Positions 24,862 through 32,529 of a stretch of DNA of 60,717 nt are shown here, in pieces. The position numbers and the translations under genes were made by a program. The stretch's first letter is position 1. Every line of letters begins with the position of its first letter. The notes under the pieces are model-generated. The model was not told the DNA's origin, did not search any database, and worked only from the letters and a program-made list of their open reading frames with translations. Origin of the DNA: an uncultured Bacteroidia bacterium (lineage in GTDB: Bacteria > Bacteroidota > Bacteroidia > Bacteroidales > UBA932); assembly GCA_902784435.1 (NCBI GenBank), contig CACZUR010000025.1:1-60717 (forward strand). Reading direction: 5' to 3'.

Positions 24862-27252
24862 ATGGAACAGTTCGGACATTTTGACGACCCGTCCCGGGAG
24901 TACGTAATCACACGCCCGGATACCCCCTGGCCCTGGATCAACTACCTGGGAACTCAGGACTTTTTCTCCCTCATTTCCAATACCGCCGGCGGATACTCCT
25001 TCTGCAAGGACGCCAAGTTCCGCCGCATCCTGCGCTACCGCTACAACGGCGTGCCCATGGACAGCGGCGGCCGTTACTTTTATATCAAGGACGGCGCCTC
25101 GGTCTGGAACCCCGGCTGGAAGCCCTGCAAGACGGCGCTGGACAGCTACGAATGCCGGCACGGAATGGGCTATACCCGCATCACCGGAGAGAAAGACGGG
25201 CTTCGGGCCGACACCCTGTTTTTCGTTCCCATCGGCCACCGCTGCGAAGTGCACCGCGTGCGCCTGAGCAATACAGGCAACACCGTCAAACGCATCCAGT
25301 TGTACGCTTTCCTGGAATGGTGCCTGTGGAATGCCTCCACGGACATGGAGAATTTCCAGCGCAACCTTTCCACCGGAGAGGTAGAGGTGGAGGCCGATGC
25401 CCTGTACCACAAGACCGAATACCGCGAGCGCAGGGACCACTATGCCTTCTACGGCGCCAACCGCCCCTTCGACGGCTTTGACACGGACCGGGAGACGTTC
25501 ATGGGTATGTATAACGGCTTCGAAAACCCGCAGCAGGTACTTGCGGGCACTTCCGGCAACTCCATCGCCCATGGCTGGAGTCCCGTGGCCGCTCCGCGCT
25601 TCGACCTTACGCTGGAGCCCGGCGCCACCGAGGAACTCGTCTTCGTGCTGGGTTACGTGGAAAACGCCCCGGAGGAGAAGTTCCTCTCGCCCGCCGTCAT
25701 CAACAAGGCCAAGGCCCGCGCCCTGATGGACGCTTTTGCCACGGGAGCGCAGATAGAGGCCGCTTTCCGGGAACTCCAGGCATTCTGGGAAGACCTCCTG
25801 AGCCGGTTCCACGTATCTTCCGACGTTCCCGAACTGGACCGTACGGTCAATATCTGGAACCAGTACCAGTGCATGATTACCTTCTTCTTCAGCCGCAGCG
25901 CCAGCTACTTCGAGAGCGGCATCGGCCGCGGCATGGGCTTCCGGGATTCCAACCAGGACCTTGCGGGTATCGTGCACCTGATTCCGGAACGCGCCCGGCA
26001 GCGCATCCTGGACATCGCCGCCACCCAGTTCCCGGACGGAGGCTGCTACCACCAGTACCAGCCCCTCACCAAGCGCGGAAACAACGACATCGGCGGCGGC
26101 TTCAACGACGACCCGCTGTGGCTCATCTTCGGCACGGTGGCCTATATCCGCGAAACCGGCGACTTCGGCATCCTGGACGCTCCCGTCCCCTTCGATAACA
26201 AACCCGGCACGGAGGTGCCGCTGCTGGAGCACCTGAAAGTGAGCTTCGGCCACGTGACCGCCAACCTGGGTCCCCACGGGCTGCCGCTCATCGGCCGGGC
26301 CGACTGGAACGACTGCCTGAACCTGAACTGCTTCTCCCAGAACCCCGACGACTCTTTCCAGACCACCGAAAACAAGACCGAAGGCAGCCGGGCGGAATCC
26401 CTGATGATAGCCGGCCTGTTCGTGGCCGAAGGAAGGGACTATGCCCAGCTGCTGGAGCGCATCGGCGCAGACCCTGCCTATGTGGCCGAAGTGAAGGAGG
26501 CCGTGAGCGCCATGGAAGAGGCTGTCAAGAAGTACGGCTGGGACGGCGAATGGTTCCTGAGGGCCTACGACTTCTACGGAAACAAGATTGGCTCGGACGA
26601 GTGTGCAGAGAGCAAGATCTTCATCGAGAGCCAGGGCTGGTGCACCATGGCCCGCATCGGGGCCGACGAAGGCCTGTGCGACAAGGCGCTGGATGCGGCC
26701 TGCCGGCTGCTGGAATGCGAATACGGCCTGGTCCTCAACGCCCCGGCCTACAGCCGGTACCTGTACGAATACGGCGAAATCAGCAGCTATCCGGAAGGAT
26801 ACAAGGAAAATGGCGGCATCTTCTGCCACAACAACCCCTGGATCATCATCGGCGAGGCCATGGCCGGCCGTGCCGACGACGCATGGCGCCACTACTGCAA
26901 GATTACCCCGGCTTTCTGCCAGGACCAGCGCCTGCGGAAAGTGGAGCCGTATGTCTTCTGCCAGATGGTGGCGGGCAAGGAAGCCTTCCGCCCCGGAGAG
27001 GGCAAGAACAGCTGGCTCACCGGCACCGCCGCCTGGACGTGGAAAGCCGTGAGCGAGTCCATCCTGGGCATCCAGCCGCAGTTTGACGGTCTGCTCGTAA
27101 AGCCCTGCATTCCGCTGGCATTCGGTAACTTCCGTATCCACAGGCGTTTCCGCGATGCAGAATACGACCTGCACATCCATTGCACCGGGAAGGGAGGGAG
27201 CCTGTTCATCCCCTATAAGCCCGGGAAGCAGACGCTGGAAGTGGAGCTGTAA
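24862..27252 (+). CDS. GH94 cellobiose phosphorylase
   Basis: 796 residues from ATG 24862, close to the roughly 810 of characterised enzymes. The N-terminus MEQFGHFDDPSREYVITRP continues to PWINYLG and ISNTAGGYSFCKDA. The central FESGIGRGMGFRDSNQD and the catalytic-acid loop LIGRADWNDCLNL match clostridial cellobiose phosphorylase closely. It would split cellobiose with phosphate into glucose 1-phosphate and glucose in the cytoplasm; there is no signal peptide. The match is closer to cellobiose than to chitobiose phosphorylase, but substrate is inferred. It stands alone, not in a SusCD locus, with a regulator gene downstream. Confidence 0.9.
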   Translation: MEQFGHFDDPSREYVITRPDTPWPWINYLGTQDFFSLISNTAGGYSFCKDAKFRRILRYRYNGVPMDSGGRYFYIKDGASVWNPGWKPCKTALDSYECRHGMGYTRITGEKDGLRADTLFFVPIGHRCEVHRVRLSNTGNTVKRIQLYAFLEWCLWNASTDMENFQRNLSTGEVEVEADALYHKTEYRERRDHYAFYGANRPFDGFDTDRETFMGMYNGFENPQQVLAGTSGNSIAHGWSPVAAPRFDLTLEPGATEELVFVLGYVENAPEEKFLSPAVINKAKARALMDAFATGAQIEAAFRELQAFWEDLLSRFHVSSDVPELDRTVNIWNQYQCMITFFFSRSASYFESGIGRGMGFRDSNQDLAGIVHLIPERARQRILDIAATQFPDGGCYHQYQPLTKRGNNDIGGGFNDDPLWLIFGTVAYIRETGDFGILDAPVPFDNKPGTEVPLLEHLKVSFGHVTANLGPHGLPLIGRADWNDCLNLNCFSQNPDDSFQTTENKTEGSRAESLMIAGLFVAEGRDYAQLLERIGADPAYVAEVKEAVSAMEEAVKKYGWDGEWFLRAYDFYGNKIGSDECAESKIFIESQGWCTMARIGADEGLCDKALDAACRLLECEYGLVLNAPAYSRYLYEYGEISSYPEGYKENGGIFCHNNPWIIIGEAMAGRADDAWRHYCKITPAFCQDQRLRKVEPYVFCQMVAGKEAFRPGEGKNSWLTGTAAWTWKAVSESILGIQPQFDGLLVKPCIPLAFGNFRIHRRFRDAEYDLHIHCTGKGGSLFIPYKPGKQTLEVEL

Positions 27253-27254
27253 CC

Positions 27255-27272
27255 ATCCCCATAAATGGGGAT
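27255..27272. promoter_or_regulatory. Perfect 8-bp inverted repeat before the hemerythrin-LuxR gene
   Basis: ATCCCCAT-AA-ATGGGGAT lies 2 nt after the phosphorylase stop and about 22 nt upstream of the -7 box at 27295. No T run follows, so an operator near the -33 region is as likely as a transcript end. Confidence 0.4.
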
Positions 27273-27294
27273 AGCACAAACGGGCAAAAAACCG

Positions 27295-27302
27295 TAACTT
27301 TG
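27295..27302 (+). promoter_or_regulatory. -7 box of the hemerythrin-LuxR gene
   Basis: TAACTTTG, with only 5 nt before the ATG at 27308. A leaderless mRNA or a start at the second ATG (27335) would fit. Confidence 0.55.
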
Positions 27303-27307
27303 CCGTA

Positions 27308-28162
27308 ATGACAACAGAATTCACTACGGGAATGAAAATGGCGGAGCTTCTGGAGAAGAATCCGTCGCTGCTGGGCGTATTCACCCGGATGGGCTTCAAC
27401 TTCGGTTACGGGGACGCAACCGTGGCCGAGGTCTGCCGGGCCGCCGGAACGGATCCGGAAACCTTCCTGCTCATCTGCCGGGTCTATTCCCAGGACAGTT
27501 ACCGTCCCTCCCCGGAGGAACTGGAACAGGCCGATCTTTCGGTGATTGTCCGCTACCTGAGCCTGTCCCACAGCCACTATATGGACGTGGCCATGAAGGA
27601 CCTGGCGGCCAGCCTGGGCCGGATGATTGTCCCCTGCGGGGACGAAACGCAGCGGGTTATCTGGAAGTTCTTCTCGGATTTCAAGGAAGAGTTGCAGAAG
27701 CACTTCGACTACGAAGAGGCCTATGTATTCCCCTATGCCGGCAGCCCGGAAGCGGGTATTCCGGACGAGGACCACTCCGGCGTAGAAGAAACCCTGGAAG
27801 ACCTGAAGAATCTGGTGATGAGCCATTTACCTTCAAGCGCAGACCAGCAGGAAGCCTACAAGGTGCTGCAGGCCATCCACTCCCTGCAGGAGGACATCCG
27901 CAAGCACATCCTCCTGGAAGAGACCGCCCTGGAGGGCCGGAAGGCAGACCAGCCCGAAGACAATACGCTGTCGGCCCGGGAAAGGGAAATCCTGGTGTGC
28001 GTGGCCAAGGGCATGATCAACAAGGAAATCGCAGACGCGCTGAACATCTCCGTCCACACCGTCATCACCCACCGCAAGAACATCACCCGCAAGACGGGCA
28101 TCAAAACCGTCGCGGGCCTCACCGTGTACGCGCTGCTGAACAATCTGCTGGAAATTAGCTAG
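27308..28162 (+). CDS. Hemerythrin-like sensor fused to LuxR-type HTH
   Basis: 284 residues. N-terminal 50 residues (MAELLEKNPSLLGVFTRMGF) resemble the N-terminal domain of ScdA/RIC proteins but lack their cysteines. A hemerythrin-like four-helix bundle follows (about 75-205), with candidate di-iron ligands in SHSHY, KHFDYEEAY, DEDH and RKHILLEET. The C-terminal LuxR HTH (about 215-280) is LSAREREILVCVAKGMINKEIADAL. RIC proteins react to NO and oxygen damage, so a diiron-gated transcription factor is likely. Its stop codon overlaps the stop of the convergent sensor kinase. Start may be 27308 or 27335. Confidence 0.8.
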   Translation: MTTEFTTGMKMAELLEKNPSLLGVFTRMGFNFGYGDATVAEVCRAAGTDPETFLLICRVYSQDSYRPSPEELEQADLSVIVRYLSLSHSHYMDVAMKDLAASLGRMIVPCGDETQRVIWKFFSDFKEELQKHFDYEEAYVFPYAGSPEAGIPDEDHSGVEETLEDLKNLVMSHLPSSADQQEAYKVLQAIHSLQEDIRKHILLEETALEGRKADQPEDNTLSAREREILVCVAKGMINKEIADALNISVHTVITHRKNITRKTGIKTVAGLTVYALLNNLLEIS

Positions 28163-30177
28163 CCTGCATTGATAGGTGTGGAGAAGATGAAACGGGCACC
28201 CGAGGTGTAAGAGGTGTCCAGGACAACGTCGCCTCCCAGGCGCCGGCTCAGGCTGCGGGCCAGCGTAAGGCCGGTTCCGGTGCCTTCCCGGTAGTCGTCC
28301 AGCTGCACAAAATGCTCGAAAATGCGTTCTGCGTCCTCCGGAGGAACGCCGATTCCCGTATCTTCCACCAGGAAGCATAGATAGCTCTGCTTGGGAACCA
28401 CCCGCAGGGTTACCGACCCTTTCTCCGTGAATTTGGCGGCATTCTCCAGCAGCAGGCCCAGGATGCGCGTGACGGCTTTCACGTTGGTCTGCAGTTCCAA
28501 GTCGCGGGTTTCGTCGGCCATCCGGATTTCGAACTGGATGGCGGAATGCTTGCGGATGCCGCTGATATCGGCCGCCTGGGAAGAGAGTTGCCATACCGCT
28601 ACCCGGTCTTTCTTCTCCAGCACCGGCGTACTCACCAGGTCGCTCAACTCCAGGATTTTATTGATGAGACTGGTAATGCGGAAGGTATTCTGGACCACGC
28701 CGGTATTGATTTCCCGGCGGCTTTGTTCGTCCAGTTCCATGCCCGGGGTGGTGAGCAGCTGGGCAAAGCCGGAAATAAGGTTGATGGGCGTACGCACCTC
28801 GTGGGAGATTTGCTGCAGGAAGGCTGTCTTGACGCGGGAAGCCTCCTGGGCGTGGGCATTGGCCACTTCCAGTTTCTGGTAGGCCTCTTCCAGACGGATG
28901 GAGGAGCGGTAGCGCAGGAACACGAACAGCAGGAAGCCGATAATCAGAAGGACCAGCACGGCCATCGAGGAGCGGAAGCGCTCACGCTCCAGATTGGCCT
29001 TCTGCTGCAGGAAGTCCTGCTTGATTTCCTGGGTGCGGTACAGGGTGGCCAGTTCGGCAGCCTTGTCCATGTGATTTCGGATGATGGCCGAATCCAGTGA
29101 ATTACAAAGTTGGATGCTGGCCGCCATCGCCTCTTCGCTACGGTGGGCATGCAGGTTGGCCCTTAGCTTGGGAAGCAGATACTGCTGGATGTTGTCCAGA
29201 GTAAGGCCGGCTCGGAAGGTGGCCGCCACCCGGTCCAGTTGCCGATAATTGTCGGCCGCTTCTTCCCAGCGTCCGGCCATCATCAGGTACCGGGCCGCCT
29301 CTATCTTCCCCTGCGGCGTTGCGGCAAAGGGATTGCGCAGGGCTTTTTCATAGGCCTCGGAGGCTGCCGAATGGCTGCCGAGCCCCTCCAGCGCAGAGGC
29401 CCGGAAGAAACCGGACAGCGTCTGCCGGCGGTCCAGGCTCTCCTGAATGGTTTCCGGCTGAAGGGCGTATTCCTCCAGCACGGAGTCCTGCCGGTCTGTC
29501 CAGACGAGGACTTCGGCGAAGCGCTTTTTTTCCAGGCAGTGCCGGGCGATGGTGGTGAGCCCGGCCACGGTGGTCTTCAGATTGTCTTCGTGCGAGGATC
29601 CGCCGTCCTCTCCGTTATCGGCCACCAGCAGCATGAACAGCTTGTAGGCCTCGTTGAAACGGTCATCGGCCTCCTGGAAATTATGATTATTCAGCTCACA
29701 GCAGCCCACAACCACCAGCAGGTAGGCATAGTCACGGCTGATGTCGGTCCCATCCTGGCGCATCTTTTCCATGGCCGGGATGGCCACGCGCATGGAAGCT
29801 TCATACTCTCCGCTGGTGAGCAGTCCGTCGGCCAGACGGTTGGCAGCACGGCCATAGAATATCATGTCCTCCCGGGTGATGGTTTCATGGGACATGGCCT
29901 CGTACCAGTACTGCCGGCTCGCGAGGAGATCCCATTTTCCGAAGTACCCGTAGCCACGCCAATAGTCGGCCTCGACGGGGCCAAGGGCTCCAGCTGCCTC
30001 CAGGGAATCGGCCAGGAAAATAATCCGGTCGCTGTCGTGCGAGAGGTGAGCGGCTTCGATGAGGGAATCGGCGTTGGAAGAGGGAGGAAGCGCTATCTGC
30101 TGAAACCGCTGGCAGGACAACGAGCCCATGAGGGGAATCAGCAGCAAGGTGGCCAGGCGGAGGAGGGTTTTCATCAT
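28159..30177 (-). CDS. Membrane sensor histidine kinase with helical-repeat sensor
   Basis: 672 residues from ATG 30177, which overlaps the upstream stop; the longer frame adds an Arg/Gly-rich stretch unlike a signal peptide. N-terminal lipobox-type signal (LLLIPLMGSLSC), then a TPR-like helical sensor region to about 410. One membrane helix (MAVLVLLIIGFLLFVFL) and a coiled coil follow. HisKA has FLQQISHEVRTPINL; HATPase has N-box LLLENAAKF, VEDTGIGVPPEDA and GTGTGLTLARSL. No receiver domain or response regulator is next to it. The convergent hemerythrin-LuxR protein lacks a receiver, so it is not an obvious partner. It is coupled to the membrane gene upstream. Confidence 0.88.
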   Translation of the reverse strand: MMKTLLRLATLLLIPLMGSLSCQRFQQIALPPSSNADSLIEAAHLSHDSDRIIFLADSLEAAGALGPVEADYWRGYGYFGKWDLLASRQYWYEAMSHETITREDMIFYGRAANRLADGLLTSGEYEASMRVAIPAMEKMRQDGTDISRDYAYLLVVVGCCELNNHNFQEADDRFNEAYKLFMLLVADNGEDGGSSHEDNLKTTVAGLTTIARHCLEKKRFAEVLVWTDRQDSVLEEYALQPETIQESLDRRQTLSGFFRASALEGLGSHSAASEAYEKALRNPFAATPQGKIEAARYLMMAGRWEEAADNYRQLDRVAATFRAGLTLDNIQQYLLPKLRANLHAHRSEEAMAASIQLCNSLDSAIIRNHMDKAAELATLYRTQEIKQDFLQQKANLERERFRSSMAVLVLLIIGFLLFVFLRYRSSIRLEEAYQKLEVANAHAQEASRVKTAFLQQISHEVRTPINLISGFAQLLTTPGMELDEQSRREINTGVVQNTFRITSLINKILELSDLVSTPVLEKKDRVAVWQLSSQAADISGIRKHSAIQFEIRMADETRDLELQTNVKAVTRILGLLLENAAKFTEKGSVTLRVVPKQSYLCFLVEDTGIGVPPEDAERIFEHFVQLDDYREGTGTGLTLARSLSRRLGGDVVLDTSYTSGARFIFSTPINAG

Positions 30178-30926
30178 TGGGGAAGGTTGAAATCCATATC
30201 TATGGCCGCAACGCTTTCCGTTGCCCGGGAAGCTGTTTCCACTACGGAGCCGTAGCGGCTTAAAGAATACACTATATAGGCATAAACCAGGGTGCCCACC
30301 ACTTCCAGGGCGGTATAAGGCCACATATCCGTGGGGAACATGGCAGTGATGGCTACACTGCCTATTCCGAACAGCAGGATGAGGTCACAGCTGGCCTGCA
30401 TCCAGCGGACAAAACCGCTGACATTGCCATAGGACATCCTGACCAGGCGGTAGCTGACCCGGTTGTAAGTCTTGTAAAAGACTACCAGATAGTAGGCGCA
30501 GTAACCAAAGAACACCGAATAGGAAAGCAGCGTTGCCAGGGGTGCTTCTTTCCACAGCAGCGGGACGGTCCAGTAGCCGATGAGGCCCACAATATAAATG
30601 ATCAGGTTACTGACAACCAGCTTCCGGTTGAAGTGGTCCGGATTCAGGAGCGGGATGTATCCCCAGCAGAAACAGATGGCCCCCCAGTGGAAATAGGAAA
30701 CGGTGAGGGCCGATGCCGCCGCCGGCCAGCCCGACCTGAGCTTCAGGAAGAAGTGCAGCAGATACCCCACGGCAAACACGGCGAGCCACAGGATGGTCAT
30801 CAGCCGGGCACGATAGTACACCGGATACTTTTTGTAGGCTTTCTGGCGGGACAGCAGCCCCGCCGCCATGGCCAGGTTGGCGATGGCAGCCAGCACGAGG
30901 GACAATTGATACAGAAGAAATTCCAT
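30174..30926 (-). CDS. Polytopic membrane protein of unknown function
   Basis: 250 residues with about seven hydrophobic helices in the first 220 residues (for example LVLAAIANLAMAAGLL, LWLAVFAVGYLLHFFL, LIIYIVGLIGYWTV). The tail is soluble. Its stop overlaps the kinase start (CAATGATG), which suggests it acts with the kinase, perhaps as a sensory membrane module. I do not recognise the family. Confidence 0.75.
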   Translation of the reverse strand: MEFLLYQLSLVLAAIANLAMAAGLLSRQKAYKKYPVYYRARLMTILWLAVFAVGYLLHFFLKLRSGWPAAASALTVSYFHWGAICFCWGYIPLLNPDHFNRKLVVSNLIIYIVGLIGYWTVPLLWKEAPLATLLSYSVFFGYCAYYLVVFYKTYNRVSYRLVRMSYGNVSGFVRWMQASCDLILLFGIGSVAITAMFPTDMWPYTALEVVGTLVYAYIVYSLSRYGSVVETASRATESVAAIDMDFNLPQ

Positions 30927-30938
30927 CTGGTCCGAATA

Positions 30939-31364
30939 TTAAGGTTTCTTAGCCAACCTGACAGGTTCCTCGCCGGGATACCCGTAATATAGCAGATAAC
31001 CCTCCAGATAGCGCAGTTCCAGGGTGGTGCCATCATCCATGTTCAGGGTAAGGATGTTATTCCCGATGGAATAAGTGCCGCGACGCTCATACTCCCGGGA
31101 GAAACCGGGCTGGGTGTCTACCGTACCGTCCGGATTCATGTACATACTGGGATGGGGTGGCAAGGTGCTCTTAAAGGCCATGGTAAAGGACTTCCCGGTG
31201 AGGAAACTCAATTGGATGGTGGTGGTTTCATACCCGGCATCGGCCACAAACATACGGTACTCGCCGGTCCATACGGTTTCTTTGAAGGTATTCTTTTTCA
31301 TAACAGAGCAGGAAGCAAAGACTAAAACCATAGCCATGAGGCCCATAAAGCGACTGTGTGCCAT
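30939..31364 (-). CDS. Small lipoprotein of unknown function
   Basis: 141 residues. Type II signal MAHSRFMGLMAMVLVFASC with the lipobox FASC, then a compact beta-rich domain (GTYSIGNNILTLNMDDGTTLELRYL) like lipocalin-type or NlpE-type small lipoproteins. It is first in the kinase operon, 12 nt before the membrane gene. A role as envelope stress input to the kinase is a guess. Confidence 0.75.
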   Translation of the reverse strand: MAHSRFMGLMAMVLVFASCSVMKKNTFKETVWTGEYRMFVADAGYETTTIQLSFLTGKSFTMAFKSTLPPHPSMYMNPDGTVDTQPGFSREYERRGTYSIGNNILTLNMDDGTTLELRYLEGYLLYYGYPGEEPVRLAKKP

Positions 31365-31392
31365 AACTCGCAGTGTTAAAGGAGATTCTTTG

Positions 31393-31400
31393 CAAATATA
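31393..31400 (-). promoter_or_regulatory. -7 box of the lipoprotein/sensor-kinase operon
   Basis: Minus-strand TATATTTG, 28 nt before ATG 31364. Confidence 0.65.
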
Positions 31401-31505
31401 GCAATTCTTCCTGGAATCACTATGCTCCTTTTACCCGCATTGCCATTTAATTTCATTGTATGACTGACCCAAGTGCTTTATGTCCATTGCATGGTGGCCC
31501 CAAGT

Positions 31506-31591
31506 GCGGGTGGTGTCCCAAAAACAGGGACACCACACGCAAAAACGCCCTATTTTGCAGGAGGTCACCCCAAAAACGGGACACCTCCTGC
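31506..31591. repeat. 86-nt twin-hairpin element, copy 1
   Basis: Two long hairpins separated by 16 nt. Hairpin 1: arms 31506-31519 and 31527-31540, 7-nt loop AAAAACA, 13 of 14 pairs. Hairpin 2: arms 31557-31570 and 31578-31591, loop CAAAAAC, 12 of 14 pairs. Each inner end reads (G)TCCC...GGGAC or close to it. The layout 14-7-14-16-14-7-14 is identical to copy 2 at 58028-58113, while the outer arms differ. It lies between the promoter of the lipoprotein operon and the tRNA-Arg terminator. Confidence 0.8.
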
Positions 31592-31624
31592 ACTGTGAGG
31601 CTTGGAGGCCGGAGTCCATAGCCC

Positions 31625-31656
31625 AAATAAGCCAGGCCGCAAAGCCTGGCTTATTT
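31625..31656 (-). terminator. Terminator of tRNA-Arg
   Basis: 13-bp perfect stem AAATAAGCCAGGC/GCCTGGCTTATTT with a 6-nt loop, 3 nt past the tRNA 3' end. Confidence 0.8.
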
Positions 31657-31658
31657 CG

Positions 31659-31730
31659 TAGCCCGGAGGGGAATCGAACCTCTATTTAAAGTTTAGGAAA
31701 CTTCCGTTCTATCCGTTGAACTACCGGGCC
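31659..31730 (-). tRNA. tRNA-Arg (anticodon CCT)
   Basis: 72 nt. Acceptor GGCCCGG pairs with CCGGGCT (G1-U72 wobble), D arm GTTC/GAAC, anticodon stem GAAGT/ACTTT with loop TTCCTAA (CCT, decodes AGG), T loop TTCGATT. One A-C mismatch sits in the T stem. CCA is not encoded. Confidence 0.93.
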
Positions 31731-31760
31731 GGACAGCTTCCCGAGCAGGGTCGGGAATGA

Positions 31761-31794
31761 CGAAAAGAGCGCTGATTACTCGGCGCTCTTTTCG
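31761..31794 (-). terminator. Terminator overlapping the end of rpmF
   Basis: 12-bp perfect inverted repeat CGAAAAGAGCGC/GCGCTCTTTTCG with a 10-nt loop that contains the rpmF stop codon. On the minus strand the stem ends in TTTT. Confidence 0.7.
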
Positions 31795-31930
31795 ATGATC
31801 TGACGACCGCGATAGTAGCCGCACTCGGGGCATACGCGGTGATACATCACGGTGGCGCCGCAGTTACGAAGTCGTGGGTACGACGCTTGTCCCTTCTCTG
31901 CTTGGAGAGTTTGTGTTTCGGATGTGCCAT
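31776..31930 (-). pseudogene. rpmF: Ribosomal protein L32 gene disrupted by an internal deletion/frameshift
   Basis: From ATG 31930 the frame reads MAHPKHKLSKQRRDKRRTHDFV, the bL32 N-terminus, then runs into TGA. A second frame resumes with NCGATVMYHRVCPECGYYRG, the L32 zinc-ribbon end, through to TAA 31776-31778. The span is 155 nt against about 186 expected, so roughly 31 nt including the first zinc Cys appear to be missing at the junction GTAACTGC. It lies directly downstream of the DUF177 gene, the usual partner of rpmF. Either a true deletion in a core gene or a sequence/assembly error. Confidence 0.85.
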
Positions 31931-31959
31931 TGTTTATCTTCTTTAATTGTTTATTTGCT

Positions 31960-32469
31960 TCAAAAAAGTCCTTTCAGAGCGGCAAACGGGCTGTTCGCCT
32001 GCTGGGCCCCAGCCTCCTCGTCTATTCGCTCCTGATGACCCAGAAACCGGATGGTGTCCGCATTGCACTCCCCTTCCGGATGTACCTTTTGCAGGGGTAA
32101 CGACAACAGGATGTAGTCGTACACTGCCTGCGAGAGGTCCAGGTCCGCGTCCGTCGTGCTCAACTGGAGGATTTCCTTTCCATCCTCGGAAAGGTCTGTC
32201 TCCGGAGCATCGAAGCGGATGCTGAAGGAAGGTTTGGCATCTACGGGAAGTACCAGCGGTTCCAGGCAGCGGTCGCACGGAACAGTGACTGTTCCCTGCA
32301 GGTGAAGGACGGCCTCCACTTTGCGCATGGCCTCTTTCCGGACGGTTACTTCCACTTGGACATTGGCATCCAGGATTTCCGTATTGTCAAACGTGTGAAA
32401 GAACTCTATTCCTGCGTGGGAGTGAAACTTACGCTCTCCCGCAGCCCAACCGTTCAAGGGTATGATCAT
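31960..32469 (-). CDS. DUF177 (YceD-like) protein
   Basis: 169 residues from ATG 32469 (a GTG at 32484 is the alternative). CDRCLEPLVLPV is the conserved CxxC of DUF177, with a second cysteine in HPEGECN. Proteins of this family are encoded just before rpmF in most bacteria and are linked to 23S rRNA maturation in plants and E. coli. Here rpmF follows after 29 nt, but it is broken. Confidence 0.88.
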   Translation of the reverse strand: MIIPLNGWAAGERKFHSHAGIEFFHTFDNTEILDANVQVEVTVRKEAMRKVEAVLHLQGTVTVPCDRCLEPLVLPVDAKPSFSIRFDAPETDLSEDGKEILQLSTTDADLDLSQAVYDYILLSLPLQKVHPEGECNADTIRFLGHQERIDEEAGAQQANSPFAALKGLF

Positions 32470-32503
32470 GGTATTCACAGCCACAAAAACAGATTAAGGG
32501 GTG

Positions 32504-32511
32504 CAAAGATA
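32504..32511 (-). promoter_or_regulatory. -7 box of DUF177-rpmF
   Basis: Minus-strand TATCTTTG, 34 nt before ATG 32469. Confidence 0.7.
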
Positions 32512-32529
32512 CAAATAATTTTCGGAAAA

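Noticed and set aside
24856-27399. 847-codon antisense frame across the cellobiose phosphorylase
   Set aside because: The plus strand encodes a complete GH94 enzyme with all motifs; the antisense frame has biased composition and no motifs.
31859-31872. Programmed frameshift in rpmF
   Set aside because: A -1 shift could join the frames, but about 10 conserved residues would still be absent and no slippery heptamer is present; a deletion or sequence error is simpler.
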